This document shows, piece by piece, positions 15,106 through 24,254 of a stretch of DNA of 41,160 nucleotides; the first letter of the stretch is position 1; each line of letters opens with the position of its first letter. Below the pieces are notes generated by a model. The model had not been told where the DNA came from. It saw nothing but the letters and a program-made list of their open reading frames with translations, and made no database searches. Made by a program: the position numbers and the translations under genes. This DNA is from Candidatus Bathyarchaeota archaeon (GTDB lineage Archaea > Thermoproteota > Bathyarchaeia > 40CM-2-53-6 > RBG-13-38-9), in the NCBI GenBank assembly GCA_018396915.1, contig JAGTRD010000010.1:1-41160 (forward strand), in the 5' to 3' direction.

Positions 15106-16023
15106 ATGAAAAGGTCGTTTGTAACGTGGATAGCTGTAATAGCAATCATAATTATCGTTGGAATCTCAGTATATTGGAGCATTCCTAAAATATCAGAGCA
15201 GACTAAGACTGAAAAACAATTAGTGAACCAGAAAGGCTCCGATACCCTTCTCGTCCTTGCCCAGATATGGGCGGAAGTATACATGGCCAAGAATCCTAAT
15301 GTGCAGATCACAGTCAGCGGAGGAGGATCAGGAACAGGCATAGCGGCCCTTATAAATAAGCAGATAGATATGGCAGACGCCTCCAGAGAGATAAAAGATA
15401 AAGAGATTAAAGATGCAAAAGCTAGGGGCGTCGAACCTGTAGAGTGGAAGGTTGCTATAGACGGAATCTCGGTGATAGTCCATCCCAGCAACCCCCTAGA
15501 CAAAATCACGTTAGACCAGCTTAAAGCCATATACAACGGAAGCTATACTAACTGGAGACAGCTTGGGGGTCCAGACAAGCCGATAAACACTTACGGCAGA
15601 CAATCTAACTCTGGAACATATGTGTATTGGCAAGAGCATATCCTCCAAAACCAGAATTACAGGACAGATATGCAATCTTTGAATGGGAACGCCGATATAG
15701 TTGAGGCGGTATCTAAAGATCCTGCGTCCATAGGATATGTTGGGGTAGCCTATGCAGCTGCAAGGCCAAAAGACGTTAAGACCCTCAGCGTTCAGGAGAA
15801 AGCAGAAAGCCCAGCATACCCACCAACACCTGAAAACATAGTCAACAAAAAATATCCCATATCCAGATACATGTACATCTACACAGATGGTATCCCAAAA
15901 GGAGCTGTCAGGGAATATCTGAAGTTCATAATAAGTGATGAGGGTCAGAGGATCGTTGAGCAGGTGGAATATATACCATTACCTGAGCAGATCAGAAAAG
16001 AGCAGCTTGAAAAGTTGAGGTAG
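15106..16023 (+). CDS. pstS: Phosphate ABC transporter substrate-binding protein PstS
   Basis: An N-terminal hydrophobic segment (about residues 5-24) exports or anchors the protein. The mature part has the PstS ligand-site pattern GSDTLLVLAQ, VSGGGSGTGIAAL, MADASREI and GRQSNSGTYVYW. It captures phosphate outside the cell and hands it to PstCA. No lipobox Cys is seen, so anchoring by the uncleaved helix is likely. I use the ATG at 15106, 4 nt behind GGTGAT; the in-frame GTG at 15097 overlaps that site. It is first in pstSCAB-phoU, with a 66-nt gap before pstC that contains a T-rich stretch (about 16044-16053) which could attenuate downstream genes. Confidence 0.95.
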   Translation: MKRSFVTWIAVIAIIIIVGISVYWSIPKISEQTKTEKQLVNQKGSDTLLVLAQIWAEVYMAKNPNVQITVSGGGSGTGIAALINKQIDMADASREIKDKEIKDAKARGVEPVEWKVAIDGISVIVHPSNPLDKITLDQLKAIYNGSYTNWRQLGGPDKPINTYGRQSNSGTYVYWQEHILQNQNYRTDMQSLNGNADIVEAVSKDPASIGYVGVAYAAARPKDVKTLSVQEKAESPAYPPTPENIVNKKYPISRYMYIYTDGIPKGAVREYLKFIISDEGQRIVEQVEYIPLPEQIRKEQLEKLR

Positions 16024-16089
16024 CTCAGCTACCCAATATTCACTTATTTTTATATTCGATCTTGATACAACTATCATGGTACGCTTGGT

Positions 16090-16986
16090 ATGAGAGCGAT
16101 TAGGAGAAGATCAAGCAGAACTGTCGAGAGTGTGATAGAATACCTCATCCTAGGGTGTGCTTGCATATCGATCATGATACTGTTACTTATATTCATATTT
16201 CTTTTTAAAGAGGGTCTTCCAGCATTTGCTCACATACCGTTGTCAGAATTTATTTTTGGTACTGTTTGGCAGGTTCAGGCTGTTGAGCCTCGTTACGGGA
16301 TCTTACCACTGCTCTGCGGCAGCATCCTCGTCACCGGCGGAGCCATAACAGTATCCGTCCCCCTAAGTCTTATGTGTGCGTTATATATTTCCGAGGTTGC
16401 CCACCCTCTTGTAAGGGAGGTCATCAAACCTCTCATAGAATTGCTTGCAGGAATACCGTCAGTCGTTTACGGATTTTTGGCTTTGACAGTACTGGCTGAT
16501 TTAACCCAGCGATTCACTGGTTCAATTCATAGACTCAATGCATTGAACGGTGCTTTGATTCTTGCTGTGATGATAGCCCCAACAGTCATCAGCATATCAG
16601 AAGACGCCATAAAATCCGTTCCTAAGGAATATCGCGAAGCAGCCTATGCCATAGGTGCTGATAAATGGGAGACTATGAGCAAGATAGTCTTTCCGGCCGC
16701 ATTGCCTGGGGTCCTGGTAGCAGTGATGCTCGGCATAAGCCGGGCTATAGGGGAGACGATGGCTGTTCTGATGGCAACTGGCAATGCGCCGCTTTTCACG
16801 TTTGACATACTTAGCTCAGTCCAGACGATGACGGCTGTCATAGCCATTGAGATGGGTGAGGTTACCTTCGGCTCTATACACTACCACGCCCTATTTGCGG
16901 TAGGCTTGGTTCTCCTGGGAATAACTTTCATAATAAATTTTCTAGCTGAGGTGCTGCTTAGAAGATTTAGGAGTGTAAGGTTTTGA
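16090..16986 (+). CDS. pstC: Phosphate ABC transporter permease PstC
   Basis: A polytopic inner-membrane protein of 298 residues with about six transmembrane helices. The permease EAA-type loop KEYREAAYAIGADKWETMSKIVFPAALPG contacts the ATPase PstB. The GIPSVVYGFLAL segment in the third helix region is typical of PstC/PstA. It forms the channel with PstA. The TTGA overlap with pstA (4 nt) shows translational coupling. Confidence 0.95.
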   Translation: MRAIRRRSSRTVESVIEYLILGCACISIMILLLIFIFLFKEGLPAFAHIPLSEFIFGTVWQVQAVEPRYGILPLLCGSILVTGGAITVSVPLSLMCALYISEVAHPLVREVIKPLIELLAGIPSVVYGFLALTVLADLTQRFTGSIHRLNALNGALILAVMIAPTVISISEDAIKSVPKEYREAAYAIGADKWETMSKIVFPAALPGVLVAVMLGISRAIGETMAVLMATGNAPLFTFDILSSVQTMTAVIAIEMGEVTFGSIHYHALFAVGLVLLGITFIINFLAEVLLRRFRSVRF

Positions 16987-17843
16987 GGTTCAGAAGAGTC
17001 AAATCTCTGATTGCCTTAGCATTAATCCGGTCATCGGCTCTGATAATGGTTGGCGCCGGGGTTCTGATCTTCATCTACCTTATCGTCAAAGGCTCGGTGG
17101 TTATCAATTGGACATTCCTCACTGATCCTCCGAGGCAAGGTATGACCAGCGGAGGAATATTTCCAGCAATATTTGGAACGTTATGCCTTATGCTCCTAAC
17201 CCTGACCTTTGCACTACCAGTCGGAGTGGCATCAGCAATATATTTTGCAGAGTACGCTGGAAGGGGCAGCTCGCATCTGAATATTCTGATGAGGTTAGCA
17301 ACCAGTATTTTGGCAGGTGTCCCATCAATAGTTTACGGTCTTCTAGGACTCAGCCTCTTCGTACTCTACATGAGATTCGGCTTCAGCCTACTCTCAGCAT
17401 CCCTCACCCTGAGCATCCTTTCGCTGCCAGTGATAATAGCTGCCTCTGAGGAATCCCTGCGCAGTGTGCCGGACTCTTATAGAGAGGCCGCCGTTGCCTT
17501 GGGCGCCACGAAATGGCAAGTGGTTAGGCATGCTGTCCTACCATATGCTGTGCCTGGGATCATTACCTCCTGCATACTTGCCTTAAGTAGGGCTGCCGGG
17601 GAGACTGCGCCCATACTCTTGACAGGTGCGGCATATTACCATCCTAGACTCCCAACGTCGATATTAGACCAGTTCATGGCCTTACCCTTTCACATATTTG
17701 CCTTGGCAACCCAGTCTGTTGATCCGGTTAAGACGAGGCCCATACAGTTTGGAGCAGTTCTCATCCTCATCATGCTCGTTCTTGGAATGAATATGGCTGC
17801 TATCCTGATCAGGATCAGGCAGAGGAGGATGGCTCAAGCATGA
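16983..17843 (+). CDS. pstA: Phosphate ABC transporter permease PstA
   Basis: The 286-residue partner of PstC, with about six transmembrane helices, [17 protein letters not shown] and the EAA-loop [29 protein letters not shown]. It starts with a TTG that overlaps the pstC stop (TTGA) and ends overlapping the pstB start (ATGA), so the three proteins are made in a coupled fashion. A run of Arg near the C-terminus marks the cytoplasmic end. Confidence 0.95.
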   Translation: MRFRRVKSLIALALIRSSALIMVGAGVLIFIYLIVKGSVVINWTFLTDPPRQGMTSGGIFPAIFGTLCLMLLTLTFALPVGVASAIYFAEYAGRGSSHLNILMRLATSILAGVPSIVYGLLGLSLFVLYMRFGFSLLSASLTLSILSLPVIIAASEESLRSVPDSYREAAVALGATKWQVVRHAVLPYAVPGIITSCILALSRAAGETAPILLTGAAYYHPRLPTSILDQFMALPFHIFALATQSVDPVKTRPIQFGAVLILIMLVLGMNMAAILIRIRQRRMAQA

Positions 17844-18601
17844 ATGGTGAATGCAAGATTGAGATTCGCAACCTTCAAGTCGGATTCGGCAAACTCATGG
17901 TTATTAATAATCTGAATATGAACATCAGATCAAACTGTGTAACCGCGGTGATGGGTCCCTCAGGATGTGGAAAATCAACTTTGATAAGGACGATAAACAG
18001 GTTGAATGATCTTGTTCCAGAATGTCATGTCAAGGGTCAGGTATTACTCGACGGCAGAGACATCTATGAACCTTCGATGGATGTTGTAGAGTTACGCAGA
18101 AGGGTTGGTATGGTCTTCCAGAAGCCCAACCCATTCCCAAAATCTGTTTATGAGAATGTTGCCTTCGGACCTAGAATCCACGGGATGGCTATGGGTGATA
18201 GTCTGGATGAGATTGTTGAGAGGAGCCTCAAAGCCGCAGCCCTCTGGGATGAGGTTAAGGATAGGCTCGACGAACCCGCTCTCAGCCTCTCAGGTGGCCA
18301 GCAACAACGTCTATGCATAGCAAGGGCGCTGGCTGTCCAACCTGAGGTTATCCTTCTAGATGAGCCTTGCTCAGCACTTGACCCTGCGGCAACTTCCAAG
18401 ATAGAGTCGTTGATGGTTTCATTGAAGAAGGATTACACAGTGATCGTTGTCACCCATAATATGCAGCAGGCAGCCAGGGTCTCGGACTACACTGCATTTC
18501 TTTATTTAGGGGAGCTTGTTGAATATGGGGAGACTAGGAGGGTCTTCGAGAATCCGAGCAGTAAGCTTACTGAAGACTTCATAACAGGCAGATTCGGCTG
18601 A
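17840..18601 (+). CDS. pstB: Phosphate ABC transporter ATP-binding protein PstB
   Basis: A 253-residue ABC ATPase with Walker [11 protein letters not shown]-loop [19 protein letters not shown] (the Asn-Pro-Phe pattern is PstB-specific), signature [15 protein letters not shown], Walker B VILLDEP and switch His in [14 protein letters not shown]. It powers phosphate import through PstCA. It is coupled to pstA by ATGA and is followed 11 nt later by phoU. Confidence 0.96.
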   Translation: MNGECKIEIRNLQVGFGKLMVINNLNMNIRSNCVTAVMGPSGCGKSTLIRTINRLNDLVPECHVKGQVLLDGRDIYEPSMDVVELRRRVGMVFQKPNPFPKSVYENVAFGPRIHGMAMGDSLDEIVERSLKAAALWDEVKDRLDEPALSLSGGQQQRLCIARALAVQPEVILLDEPCSALDPAATSKIESLMVSLKKDYTVIVVTHNMQQAARVSDYTAFLYLGELVEYGETRRVFENPSSKLTEDFITGRFG

Positions 18602-18612
18602 AGTGGTATGGT

Positions 18613-19257
18613 ATGGAGAAGGCTAGACTACTCGACAAGGGTTTAAATGAGCTCTCAGACTTGTTGGATGAGATGGCTAAGATCGCTGAGAAGACAGTCT
18701 CAGCCTCAATCCAAGCATATCTTGAAGGCGGAGATATTGACTTACAGGTTAGACAATGGTCCGATACACTCATTAACTATAACAATCAGGTTGGAGAGAA
18801 GGCTATAGAGTTGATAGCCAGATATCAGCCCGTTGCAAACGACCTCAGAACAATCAGGGCATGCATAGAGATCTCGTACAACCTATCAAGGTTTGGCAGA
18901 TACGCATATGACATATCGACGATCCATAAGACCATAGGGGGTCGTGGAGAGTATGGGAGGGAAGTTGTTTCAGAGATGGGTGAGAGAACCATGAAGATGA
19001 TAAAGGCAAGCATAAAGGCTTACAGGACGAAAGACGCGAGACTCGCCGAAGAAGTGAGTGAGGAAGATAGAATTATCGATCAACTCTACTTCAAACATTT
19101 GAGGGATTGTGTTAAGAATCCTCCGAGAGATGTTGAGCAGCTGATCACAGATATTCTAACTGTTCGCCATCTTGAAAGGATCGCGGACCATGCAGTTGAC
19201 CTTGCGAGTTCAACCCTATATATGATCAAAGGACAAAAGATAAGCAAATGGAGATAG
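18613..19257 (+). CDS. phoU: PhoU phosphate-uptake regulator
   Basis: A helical protein of 214 residues with two PhoU repeats; metal-binding-like charged clusters occur in AIELIARYQPVANDLRTIRA and in VRHLERIADHAVDLA near the end. PhoU binds the Pst transporter and restrains uptake and signalling when phosphate is ample. It is the last gene of the pst operon. Unlike the divergent regulator it has no DNA-binding domain, so the two PhoU proteins probably have separate tasks. Confidence 0.93.
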   Translation: MEKARLLDKGLNELSDLLDEMAKIAEKTVSASIQAYLEGGDIDLQVRQWSDTLINYNNQVGEKAIELIARYQPVANDLRTIRACIEISYNLSRFGRYAYDISTIHKTIGGRGEYGREVVSEMGERTMKMIKASIKAYRTKDARLAEEVSEEDRIIDQLYFKHLRDCVKNPPRDVEQLITDILTVRHLERIADHAVDLASSTLYMIKGQKISKWR

Positions 19258-19347
19258 GGGAGAGATATAATAATCAACTCCAACATAGAGGCGTGTCTAA
19301 CTTTATCTTTGAGTATCCCACAAACTCTTTAGGGATTGTTTCACCGC

Positions 19348-20514
19348 TTATCGTCGGCTCGGCCTCGGTAGAAGTATTGAGAGAGCCGCGGAGACCAAGG
19401 CGAAGGAGGAGGCCGCTAACATTCCATTCCCAAGTCCAAACTGGTCACCTAATTTGCCGACCAATATGGGTCCAATCATCGAGCCGACACCGGAGAATCC
19501 AGATATGAGGCCAAGAGATGTGCTAAGAGACTCCTCAGGAACATGATCTCCAATCACAGCATATGGTAGTGGGAAACCGAGAAACATCCAGAAACCTGAG
19601 ATTGATAGAGAAACCAGAGAGATCGGGTACGGTGTCGCAAGGAACAGAATGAGGAATAGTCCCATAAAAAGGCAGCTCAACGCTAAAACATTTCTTCGGC
19701 CGAACTTATCTGAAAAGTATCCCCCAACAGGCTGGCTGACAACGCCGAATATCAAGATGAGTGATGTTGAGATTCCAGCAGAGGCTAAATCCAATTTTAA
19801 CTCCCTAACAAGAAATGTCGGTGTAAAACTTACTATACCAGAATAAAATATGGTTCTGAAAAGAAATATCAGCCCCACAAGTACGATCAAGTTTATTGAG
19901 TTTACAATCGACCTCCTAGAAGCGCCAGCCCCACCCCAACAAGGCAGGTTGAGGGTCAAGACGCCCGCCATCAGGCCTGTAGCCAAAGTCAATAATAGTG
20001 AGCCGCTCAGACCATAAGTTGCCAGAAGAACTCCCAAGATGGTTGGGTAGACCCCCCTGCCTAAGCTTCCTCCTAGACCGTGGAAGCCCAAGCCGAACCC
20101 CCTCCTCTCAATATATGCCGTGTTAATCAGGGACATAGATATCGGATGGTAGATGCTGAACCCTAAACCTGCAAGGAATGTTAGAGGAAATATCATGATC
20201 AATGATGTTGCGAATTGTATTGAGAATAAGGATAAACCCATCAAGGCGAGGCCTGAGGCTAAGTAGATCTTCTTGTAGCCTGTGAGATCTGATAAGTACC
20301 CTATGAGCGGCTGAGAGAAAACTGAGGTTGCTGAGTAGCATGTCAATATCATCCCAGCCTCGAACAATGTTAGATTATACCTTGAGACGAGCAGGGGCAG
20401 AATGACAGGTAGAACCATGTCTAGGCCATCATTCACGAAGTGGGCTACCGAACATACTCCAAGAGTGAATGATGGTTTCTTTACTCCGACTGTTATAATC
20501 GAATCCACTCTCAA
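19348..20514 (-). CDS. Major facilitator superfamily transporter (FSR-like)
   Basis: A 388-residue integral membrane protein with about 12 helices. N-terminal SVAHFVNDGLDMVLPVILPLL resembles the fosmidomycin-resistance/FSR-type MFS group, and GYLSDLTGYKKI and GYFSDKFGRRNV are the two loop 2-3 and 8-9 motifs (G-x-x-x-D-R/K-x-G-R/K). It exports or imports a small molecule; the substrate cannot be read from sequence. It is transcribed towards the end of the pst operon and is divergent from the DUF72 gene. Confidence 0.88.
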   Translation of the reverse strand: MRVDSIITVGVKKPSFTLGVCSVAHFVNDGLDMVLPVILPLLVSRYNLTLFEAGMILTCYSATSVFSQPLIGYLSDLTGYKKIYLASGLALMGLSLFSIQFATSLIMIFPLTFLAGLGFSIYHPISMSLINTAYIERRGFGLGFHGLGGSLGRGVYPTILGVLLATYGLSGSLLLTLATGLMAGVLTLNLPCWGGAGASRRSIVNSINLIVLVGLIFLFRTIFYSGIVSFTPTFLVRELKLDLASAGISTSLILIFGVVSQPVGGYFSDKFGRRNVLALSCLFMGLFLILFLATPYPISLVSLSISGFWMFLGFPLPYAVIGDHVPEESLSTSLGLISGFSGVGSMIGPILVGKLGDQFGLGNGMLAASSFALVSAALSILLPRPSRR

Positions 20515-20659
20515 ACACCATGATGAACCCTCTTAGATGTCAAATTGAACCTAATATGGTTTCTCTAGCCGGTATGTGATGACTTTTCGGCTTTGAGGTA
20601 GCTGGGCTGAGGCCAACCGATTTATAATGGTTCCTCGAATCATTGATGGGATGTGTTGG

Positions 20660-21415
20660 ATGGTTTCTTTGAAGGTAGGATGCTGCGGGTTTGCAGGGTC
20701 CATGTATGATTACTACGAGAATTTTGATGTTGTAGAGGTCCAGCAAACTTTTTACAAATTGCCAAAGGAGTCTACACTCTCAAGGTGGAGGATGGAGGCT
20801 CCTAGAGAATTTGAGTTCACCGTCAAGGCATACCAGGCTATCACCCATCTTAAGACGAGTCCAACTTGGAGGAGGGCAGGTAGGGATGTTGCCAGCAGAC
20901 TGCCAGAGGATATAGGTCACCTGAAACCAAGTCCAGGAAACTTTGAAGCTTGGGCGAGGACGGTTGAAGCCATGAAAATTCTTAAGGCTAAAATATGCTT
21001 GGTCCAGTGTCCACCATCCTTCACAGCAACCGAGGAAAATATTGAGAACATGAGGAGATTCTTCTCTGAAGTCGACCGTGATGGTGTGGAGGTTGCTTGG
21101 GAGCCGAGGCATAGAAGCTGGTACAGTGATCCCGAAAAGATGAGACGGCTACTCAACTCATTATCATTGATAGATGTTGTCGACATATTCAAGAGGGAAC
21201 CCTTGTCAAGTCACCCAATAGGCTATATCAGGCTCCATGGCCTAGACGGTGACGTGAACTACTCATATAGATACTCTGAAGCCGACCTTCGTAAACTCAA
21301 GGATAAGATAATCAAGTTATGTGGGTTGAAGAGAATAGTCTACGTATTCTTCAACAACGTCACAATGAAACAGGACAGTCTCATCTTCAAAAGTATCTGG
21401 CGGGAGAGCATGTGA
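20660..21415 (+). CDS. DUF72 (YecE-like) TIM-barrel protein
   Basis: KVGCCGFAGSMYDYYENFDVVEVQQTFY at the start (GxxG, then F-x-x-V-E-x-x-x-T-F-Y) is the DUF72 hallmark; later EFTVKAYQAITH and the WEPRH motif also belong to the family. DUF72 proteins are TIM barrels of unknown activity, often thought to be nucleases or sugar enzymes without proof. The ATG at 20660 lies about 35 nt after TTTATAATGG; earlier in-frame starts at 20627 and 20651 would add residues the family does not have. The product is 251 residues. Confidence 0.9.
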   Translation: MVSLKVGCCGFAGSMYDYYENFDVVEVQQTFYKLPKESTLSRWRMEAPREFEFTVKAYQAITHLKTSPTWRRAGRDVASRLPEDIGHLKPSPGNFEAWARTVEAMKILKAKICLVQCPPSFTATEENIENMRRFFSEVDRDGVEVAWEPRHRSWYSDPEKMRRLLNSLSLIDVVDIFKREPLSSHPIGYIRLHGLDGDVNYSYRYSEADLRKLKDKIIKLCGLKRIVYVFFNNVTMKQDSLIFKSIWRESM

Positions 21416-21459
21416 ATGAGATATTCAACTCTGCTCTATATAAGACTCTATTAGGCTCG

Positions 21460-21639
21460 TCAAAGTCTCGTCAGCGTAAGCCTCTCAGAGGTCACATCCA
21501 CCTCCAGAATCTTAACTTTCTCTATACTCTTTGAACCACCAAGAATGTCTCTGAGCAGAACAGTGTTTCCTGCAGACTTTGCGTATACAGCGCCTTCAAA
21601 TATCTTTTCGCCGTCAAGAAACACCTTGAATTCACACAT
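21460..21639 (-). CDS. CooT-family nickel-binding protein
   Basis: A small protein of 59 residues that I read directly on the minus strand. It begins MCEFKVFLDGEKIFEGAVYA, continues TVLLRDILGGSKSIEKVKIL and ends EVDVTSERLTL, which is the CooT (PF10133) pattern. Rhodospirillum CooT binds Ni(II) in a dimer through the Cys directly after Met, which is present here, and helps to load the CO dehydrogenase. No CODH or hydrogenase gene is in the window. It lies between two plus-strand genes, so it is a lone gene with its own promoter. It is easily missed in automatic calls because of its length. Confidence 0.85.
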   Translation of the reverse strand: MCEFKVFLDGEKIFEGAVYAKSAGNTVLLRDILGGSKSIEKVKILEVDVTSERLTLTRL

Positions 21640-21831
21640 TCCAATCCCAAATACTCAAGAGATGGATCGAATACTTACACTTTACGCCTCTTCGCAAAGA
21701 AATTTTGTCTCCATCAGTACATGTTACAGGCGACCTCTATGGTGAAGAAACCAACCATATCACACCCTTAAATACTTTAAGTAGATTAAACGTTGTCTAG
21801 TCTTGATATTCAAATTAAGAATGTGAATCCC

Positions 21832-23034
21832 ATGGATATCACGTCCACACTTATATCAACCATCACCTATGTTGTCGGATCAATCTTGTTGGGTGCCTCA
21901 ATCTTCTATATTTTGACTGTTTGGAACGTGAAGAAGCCTGAGTATCAAAATAAGTATTATCCGTACGTGAGCGTAATGGCCTATGCTTGGCAGTCTGGGA
22001 ATGTTATAGAGAGGAAGATAAACAATTTTCTAGGCCAGAACTATCCCAAAGATAGGTTTGAGGTGATAATCTACGATAATGACTCAACCGATGAGACTAG
22101 GAATATCTGTTTGAAGTATGAGGGGCTTGGTCTGATCAGGTATTACAGGTCACCCACACCCTACGATAGGAAAGCCCCTGTCCTAGACCAAGCCATAGGT
22201 GAGGTGGCCCATGGAGAGTTCATAGCCCTCACAGACCCAGACGGGGTCTGTGAGAGAGATTGGTTGATTAAGATAGTTCAGCCGTTCAGAGATCCAACGG
22301 TCGGTGCAGTATCAGGTCTCACACACTGCGGCAACTATTACCGAAACATATTCACAAGGTTGAGGGCCATAGAAGATGAATGGTGGTATAACATCAGCGT
22401 TTTGGGCAGATCTGGCAAGATAAGAATCAGCGACTTCCAACCTATATGTGGAGCCAACTATGCGTTGAGGAGGAAGGCTTGGGAGAGTGTTGGACGAACC
22501 CATGGAAGCAGCTTAGTGGAAGACTACGAGATGACATTCAAACTATATAATAAAGGTTGGAGGATGGTCTGCGCCGACGCCAATGTCTGGCAGGAAGAGG
22601 TTGAGACCATCACGGACTATCTGAGGCAAAGAAGGAGGTGGTACCAGTCGCCCATCAAAGAGGTTCTCAAAGGTAGAGGAAAGAGGAATAAGTTTCTGGG
22701 TGGTCTACCAATATCGATGCAGGCAACAGCTTTTCTATCCCTCACATACTCAATAATGGTGTGGATTTACCAAGCTACTATTGGTAGGCTAACATTCTTC
22801 AGCATCATATTCATAACACCTCTGTTACTCATATGTATGGCCCTAACTTTTGGGCTGTTAAAGGTGGGTAGAAAAGACCTTATACCATACATACCATTAT
22901 TTCTGACGTTCGACGCATCTCTGCAGATGATAGTCTTCCTAGATACTAAGCTCAGACTCAGAGAGGAACGGCACTGGGTCAAACTTGGTAGGGGTCAATA
23001 TTACCATTCTGGGACCGAGATTAGAATGGTTTGA
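21832..23034 (+). CDS. Membrane glycosyltransferase family 2 (processive-type)
   Basis: An N-terminal transmembrane helix is followed by a GT-A domain: FEVIIYDNDSTDETR, RKAPVLDQAI, the DPD metal-binding motif (ALTDPDG), SLVEDYEMTFKL (acceptor/base Asp) and RQRRRWYQS, the Q-x-x-R-W-like motif of cellulose/hyaluronan-synthase-type enzymes. Two or more helices follow near the C-terminus. It would extend a surface polysaccharide from nucleotide sugars. The start is uncertain: the ATG at 21832 is shown, but a TTG at 21793 lies closer to the palindromic TATA-like CTTAAATACTTTAAG (21767-21781) and would add 13 residues. It has no sugar-gene neighbours. Confidence 0.85.
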   Translation: MDITSTLISTITYVVGSILLGASIFYILTVWNVKKPEYQNKYYPYVSVMAYAWQSGNVIERKINNFLGQNYPKDRFEVIIYDNDSTDETRNICLKYEGLGLIRYYRSPTPYDRKAPVLDQAIGEVAHGEFIALTDPDGVCERDWLIKIVQPFRDPTVGAVSGLTHCGNYYRNIFTRLRAIEDEWWYNISVLGRSGKIRISDFQPICGANYALRRKAWESVGRTHGSSLVEDYEMTFKLYNKGWRMVCADANVWQEEVETITDYLRQRRRWYQSPIKEVLKGRGKRNKFLGGLPISMQATAFLSLTYSIMVWIYQATIGRLTFFSIIFITPLLLICMALTFGLLKVGRKDLIPYIPLFLTFDASLQMIVFLDTKLRLREERHWVKLGRGQYYHSGTEIRMV

Positions 23035-23226
23035 CATAGGTTCACCAAAAGATTGAATGTAATCAGTTTAGCTTCCCAACTGGATTATCACAGGTTAATC
23101 TTAATCAAAGGTTCCGTTTCAGCAGGTGGCTTAGAATAGTTCCAAACAACAGAATTGCCGTAGCTTATTTCTCCTGATGGTCTATAATAGTATGAAGATT
23201 GAGGAAATTTCATATGAATAGAAAGA
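23035..23226. other. Intergenic stretch before the riboswitch promoter
   Basis: A/T-rich DNA after the glycosyltransferase gene. I see no small gene or RNA in this part; the promoter and riboswitch of the next gene begin after it. Confidence 0.5.
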
Positions 23227-23257
23227 CTTTATACATGGGATTATTTTTAGTGGAGAT

Positions 23258-23321
23258 AAGGCGATGAAGCTCGCCTTTAAGCGCCTCTGCCTCAGAAATT
23301 GCGGGGGCTGATAGCTTCTAC
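23258..23321 (+). ncRNA. Fluoride riboswitch (crcB motif)
   Basis: Stem P1 AAGGCG (23258-23263) pairs with CGCCTT (23272-23277). The loop GAAGCT (23266-23271) can form the pseudoknot with AGCTTC (23313-23318). Stem P3 GCCTCTGC (23283-23290) pairs with GCGGGGGC (23301-23308), using two G-U pairs. GGCGATGA at the start and CTGAT before the pseudoknot plus CTAC after it match the conserved positions of the crcB motif; compared with the Thermotoga aptamer the pseudoknot bases differ but co-vary. TTTATA at 23228-23233 places the transcription start at about 23256, exactly the 5' end of P1. The start codon of the next gene is 22 nt downstream, so control is probably translational or by early termination. 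This is a strong match from memory of the consensus. Confidence 0.9.
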
Positions 23322-23342
23322 CAACCCATTAGAATATGAGAC

Positions 23343-24254
23343 GTGGCTAGGTTGGTCAAAGCTTGGCACGCGGGTCTGAGAACCATATTTGAACGTTTGA
23401 AAGGGAGAGATGCACAGCCAGTATGGAGTGAGACTGTTTCAGAGAGGAAGGTCCCACACGAAGTTGATATCCTATCTTTACCGCTTGAGGATGCTTTAAA
23501 GAGGGGTTCAGAGTGTCCACTCTGTTGGCTCCTGGAGAGGGAGGAGAACCGTTTTCTGGAATCATTCTATTCAGGATGGATAATGGACCCATGGTGCAGG
23601 GAGGATATTATCAGGTCCCACGGATTCTGCAATTACCACTCTCACAGATTGCTTTGGTTTGCGGAGGTCAATTTGGAGAGGCTCGGTCTAGCACTGGTTC
23701 TTGAAAGTCTGGTGATAAGTGAGAAGGCAACATTCGAAGGGTTGGGTGAAGGTATCCTCCAAGAAGTGGCCGCCCCCAGTAAATCCGCCTCTAAGCACAC
23801 TGATTCTATAAGCCCATTCCTGAGAAGCCTATACGAGAATATGTGCAAATCTTACTCAGAGTGTCCAGCATGCAAATCCTTGGATGAGTCTGACATAGCT
23901 CATATTGATACTTTCATCCAGATGATGCTGGAGAGTCCAGACTTTAGGAAGAGGTTTGAAGAATCTCATGGCCTATGCACCCCCCACTTCAGCAAGACTG
24001 TACAGATTGCATCTGAAAGATTGAGACAGCAAGACTTGAAGAAACTTATCCTCTTCCTCTGGAAAATCCAAATCAGGAACCTGAAAAGGTTAGAGTCTGA
24101 GTTGTCTAAGTTCATAAGAAAATATGATTACCGCTTCTCAGAGGAGCCCTTCGGATCAGAGATCGATATAGTCGAGAGAACGATTCGAAAACTTAGCGGT
24201 GTATCAGCCTACAACCCGATAGCATTGAAGAGGGTGAGCATGCTCTATGGATGA
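23343..24254 (+). CDS. Cys/His-rich DUF6062-like protein under the fluoride riboswitch
   Basis: A 303-residue soluble, helical protein with an internal duplication. Each half has a CPxC pair followed about 35 residues later by HG(F/L)CxxH: C58-C61 with H93, C96, H99, and C174-C177 with H209, C212, H215. Each set could hold a metal ion. This resembles the DUF6062 family, whose function I do not know. It has no fluoride-channel or antiporter features. The start is a GTG at 23343, 22 nt after the riboswitch; a TTG at 23352 is also possible. The next gene overlaps it by 8 nt. Its control by a fluoride aptamer suggests a role in fluoride stress, which would be new. Confidence 0.8.
   Translation: MARLVKAWHAGLRTIFERLKGRDAQPVWSETVSERKVPHEVDILSLPLEDALKRGSECPLCWLLEREENRFLESFYSGWIMDPWCREDIIRSHGFCNYHSHRLLWFAEVNLERLGLALVLESLVISEKATFEGLGEGILQEVAAPSKSASKHTDSISPFLRSLYENMCKSYSECPACKSLDESDIAHIDTFIQMMLESPDFRKRFEESHGLCTPHFSKTVQIASERLRQQDLKKLILFLWKIQIRNLKRLESELSKFIRKYDYRFSEEPFGSEIDIVERTIRKLSGVSAYNPIALKRVSMLYG

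Noticed and set aside
23258-23321. C/D-box guide RNA or tRNA-like element before the DUF6062-like gene
   Set aside because: A GATGA and a CTGA occur, but box C' and D' are missing; the paired stems plus pseudoknot fit the fluoride aptamer far better.
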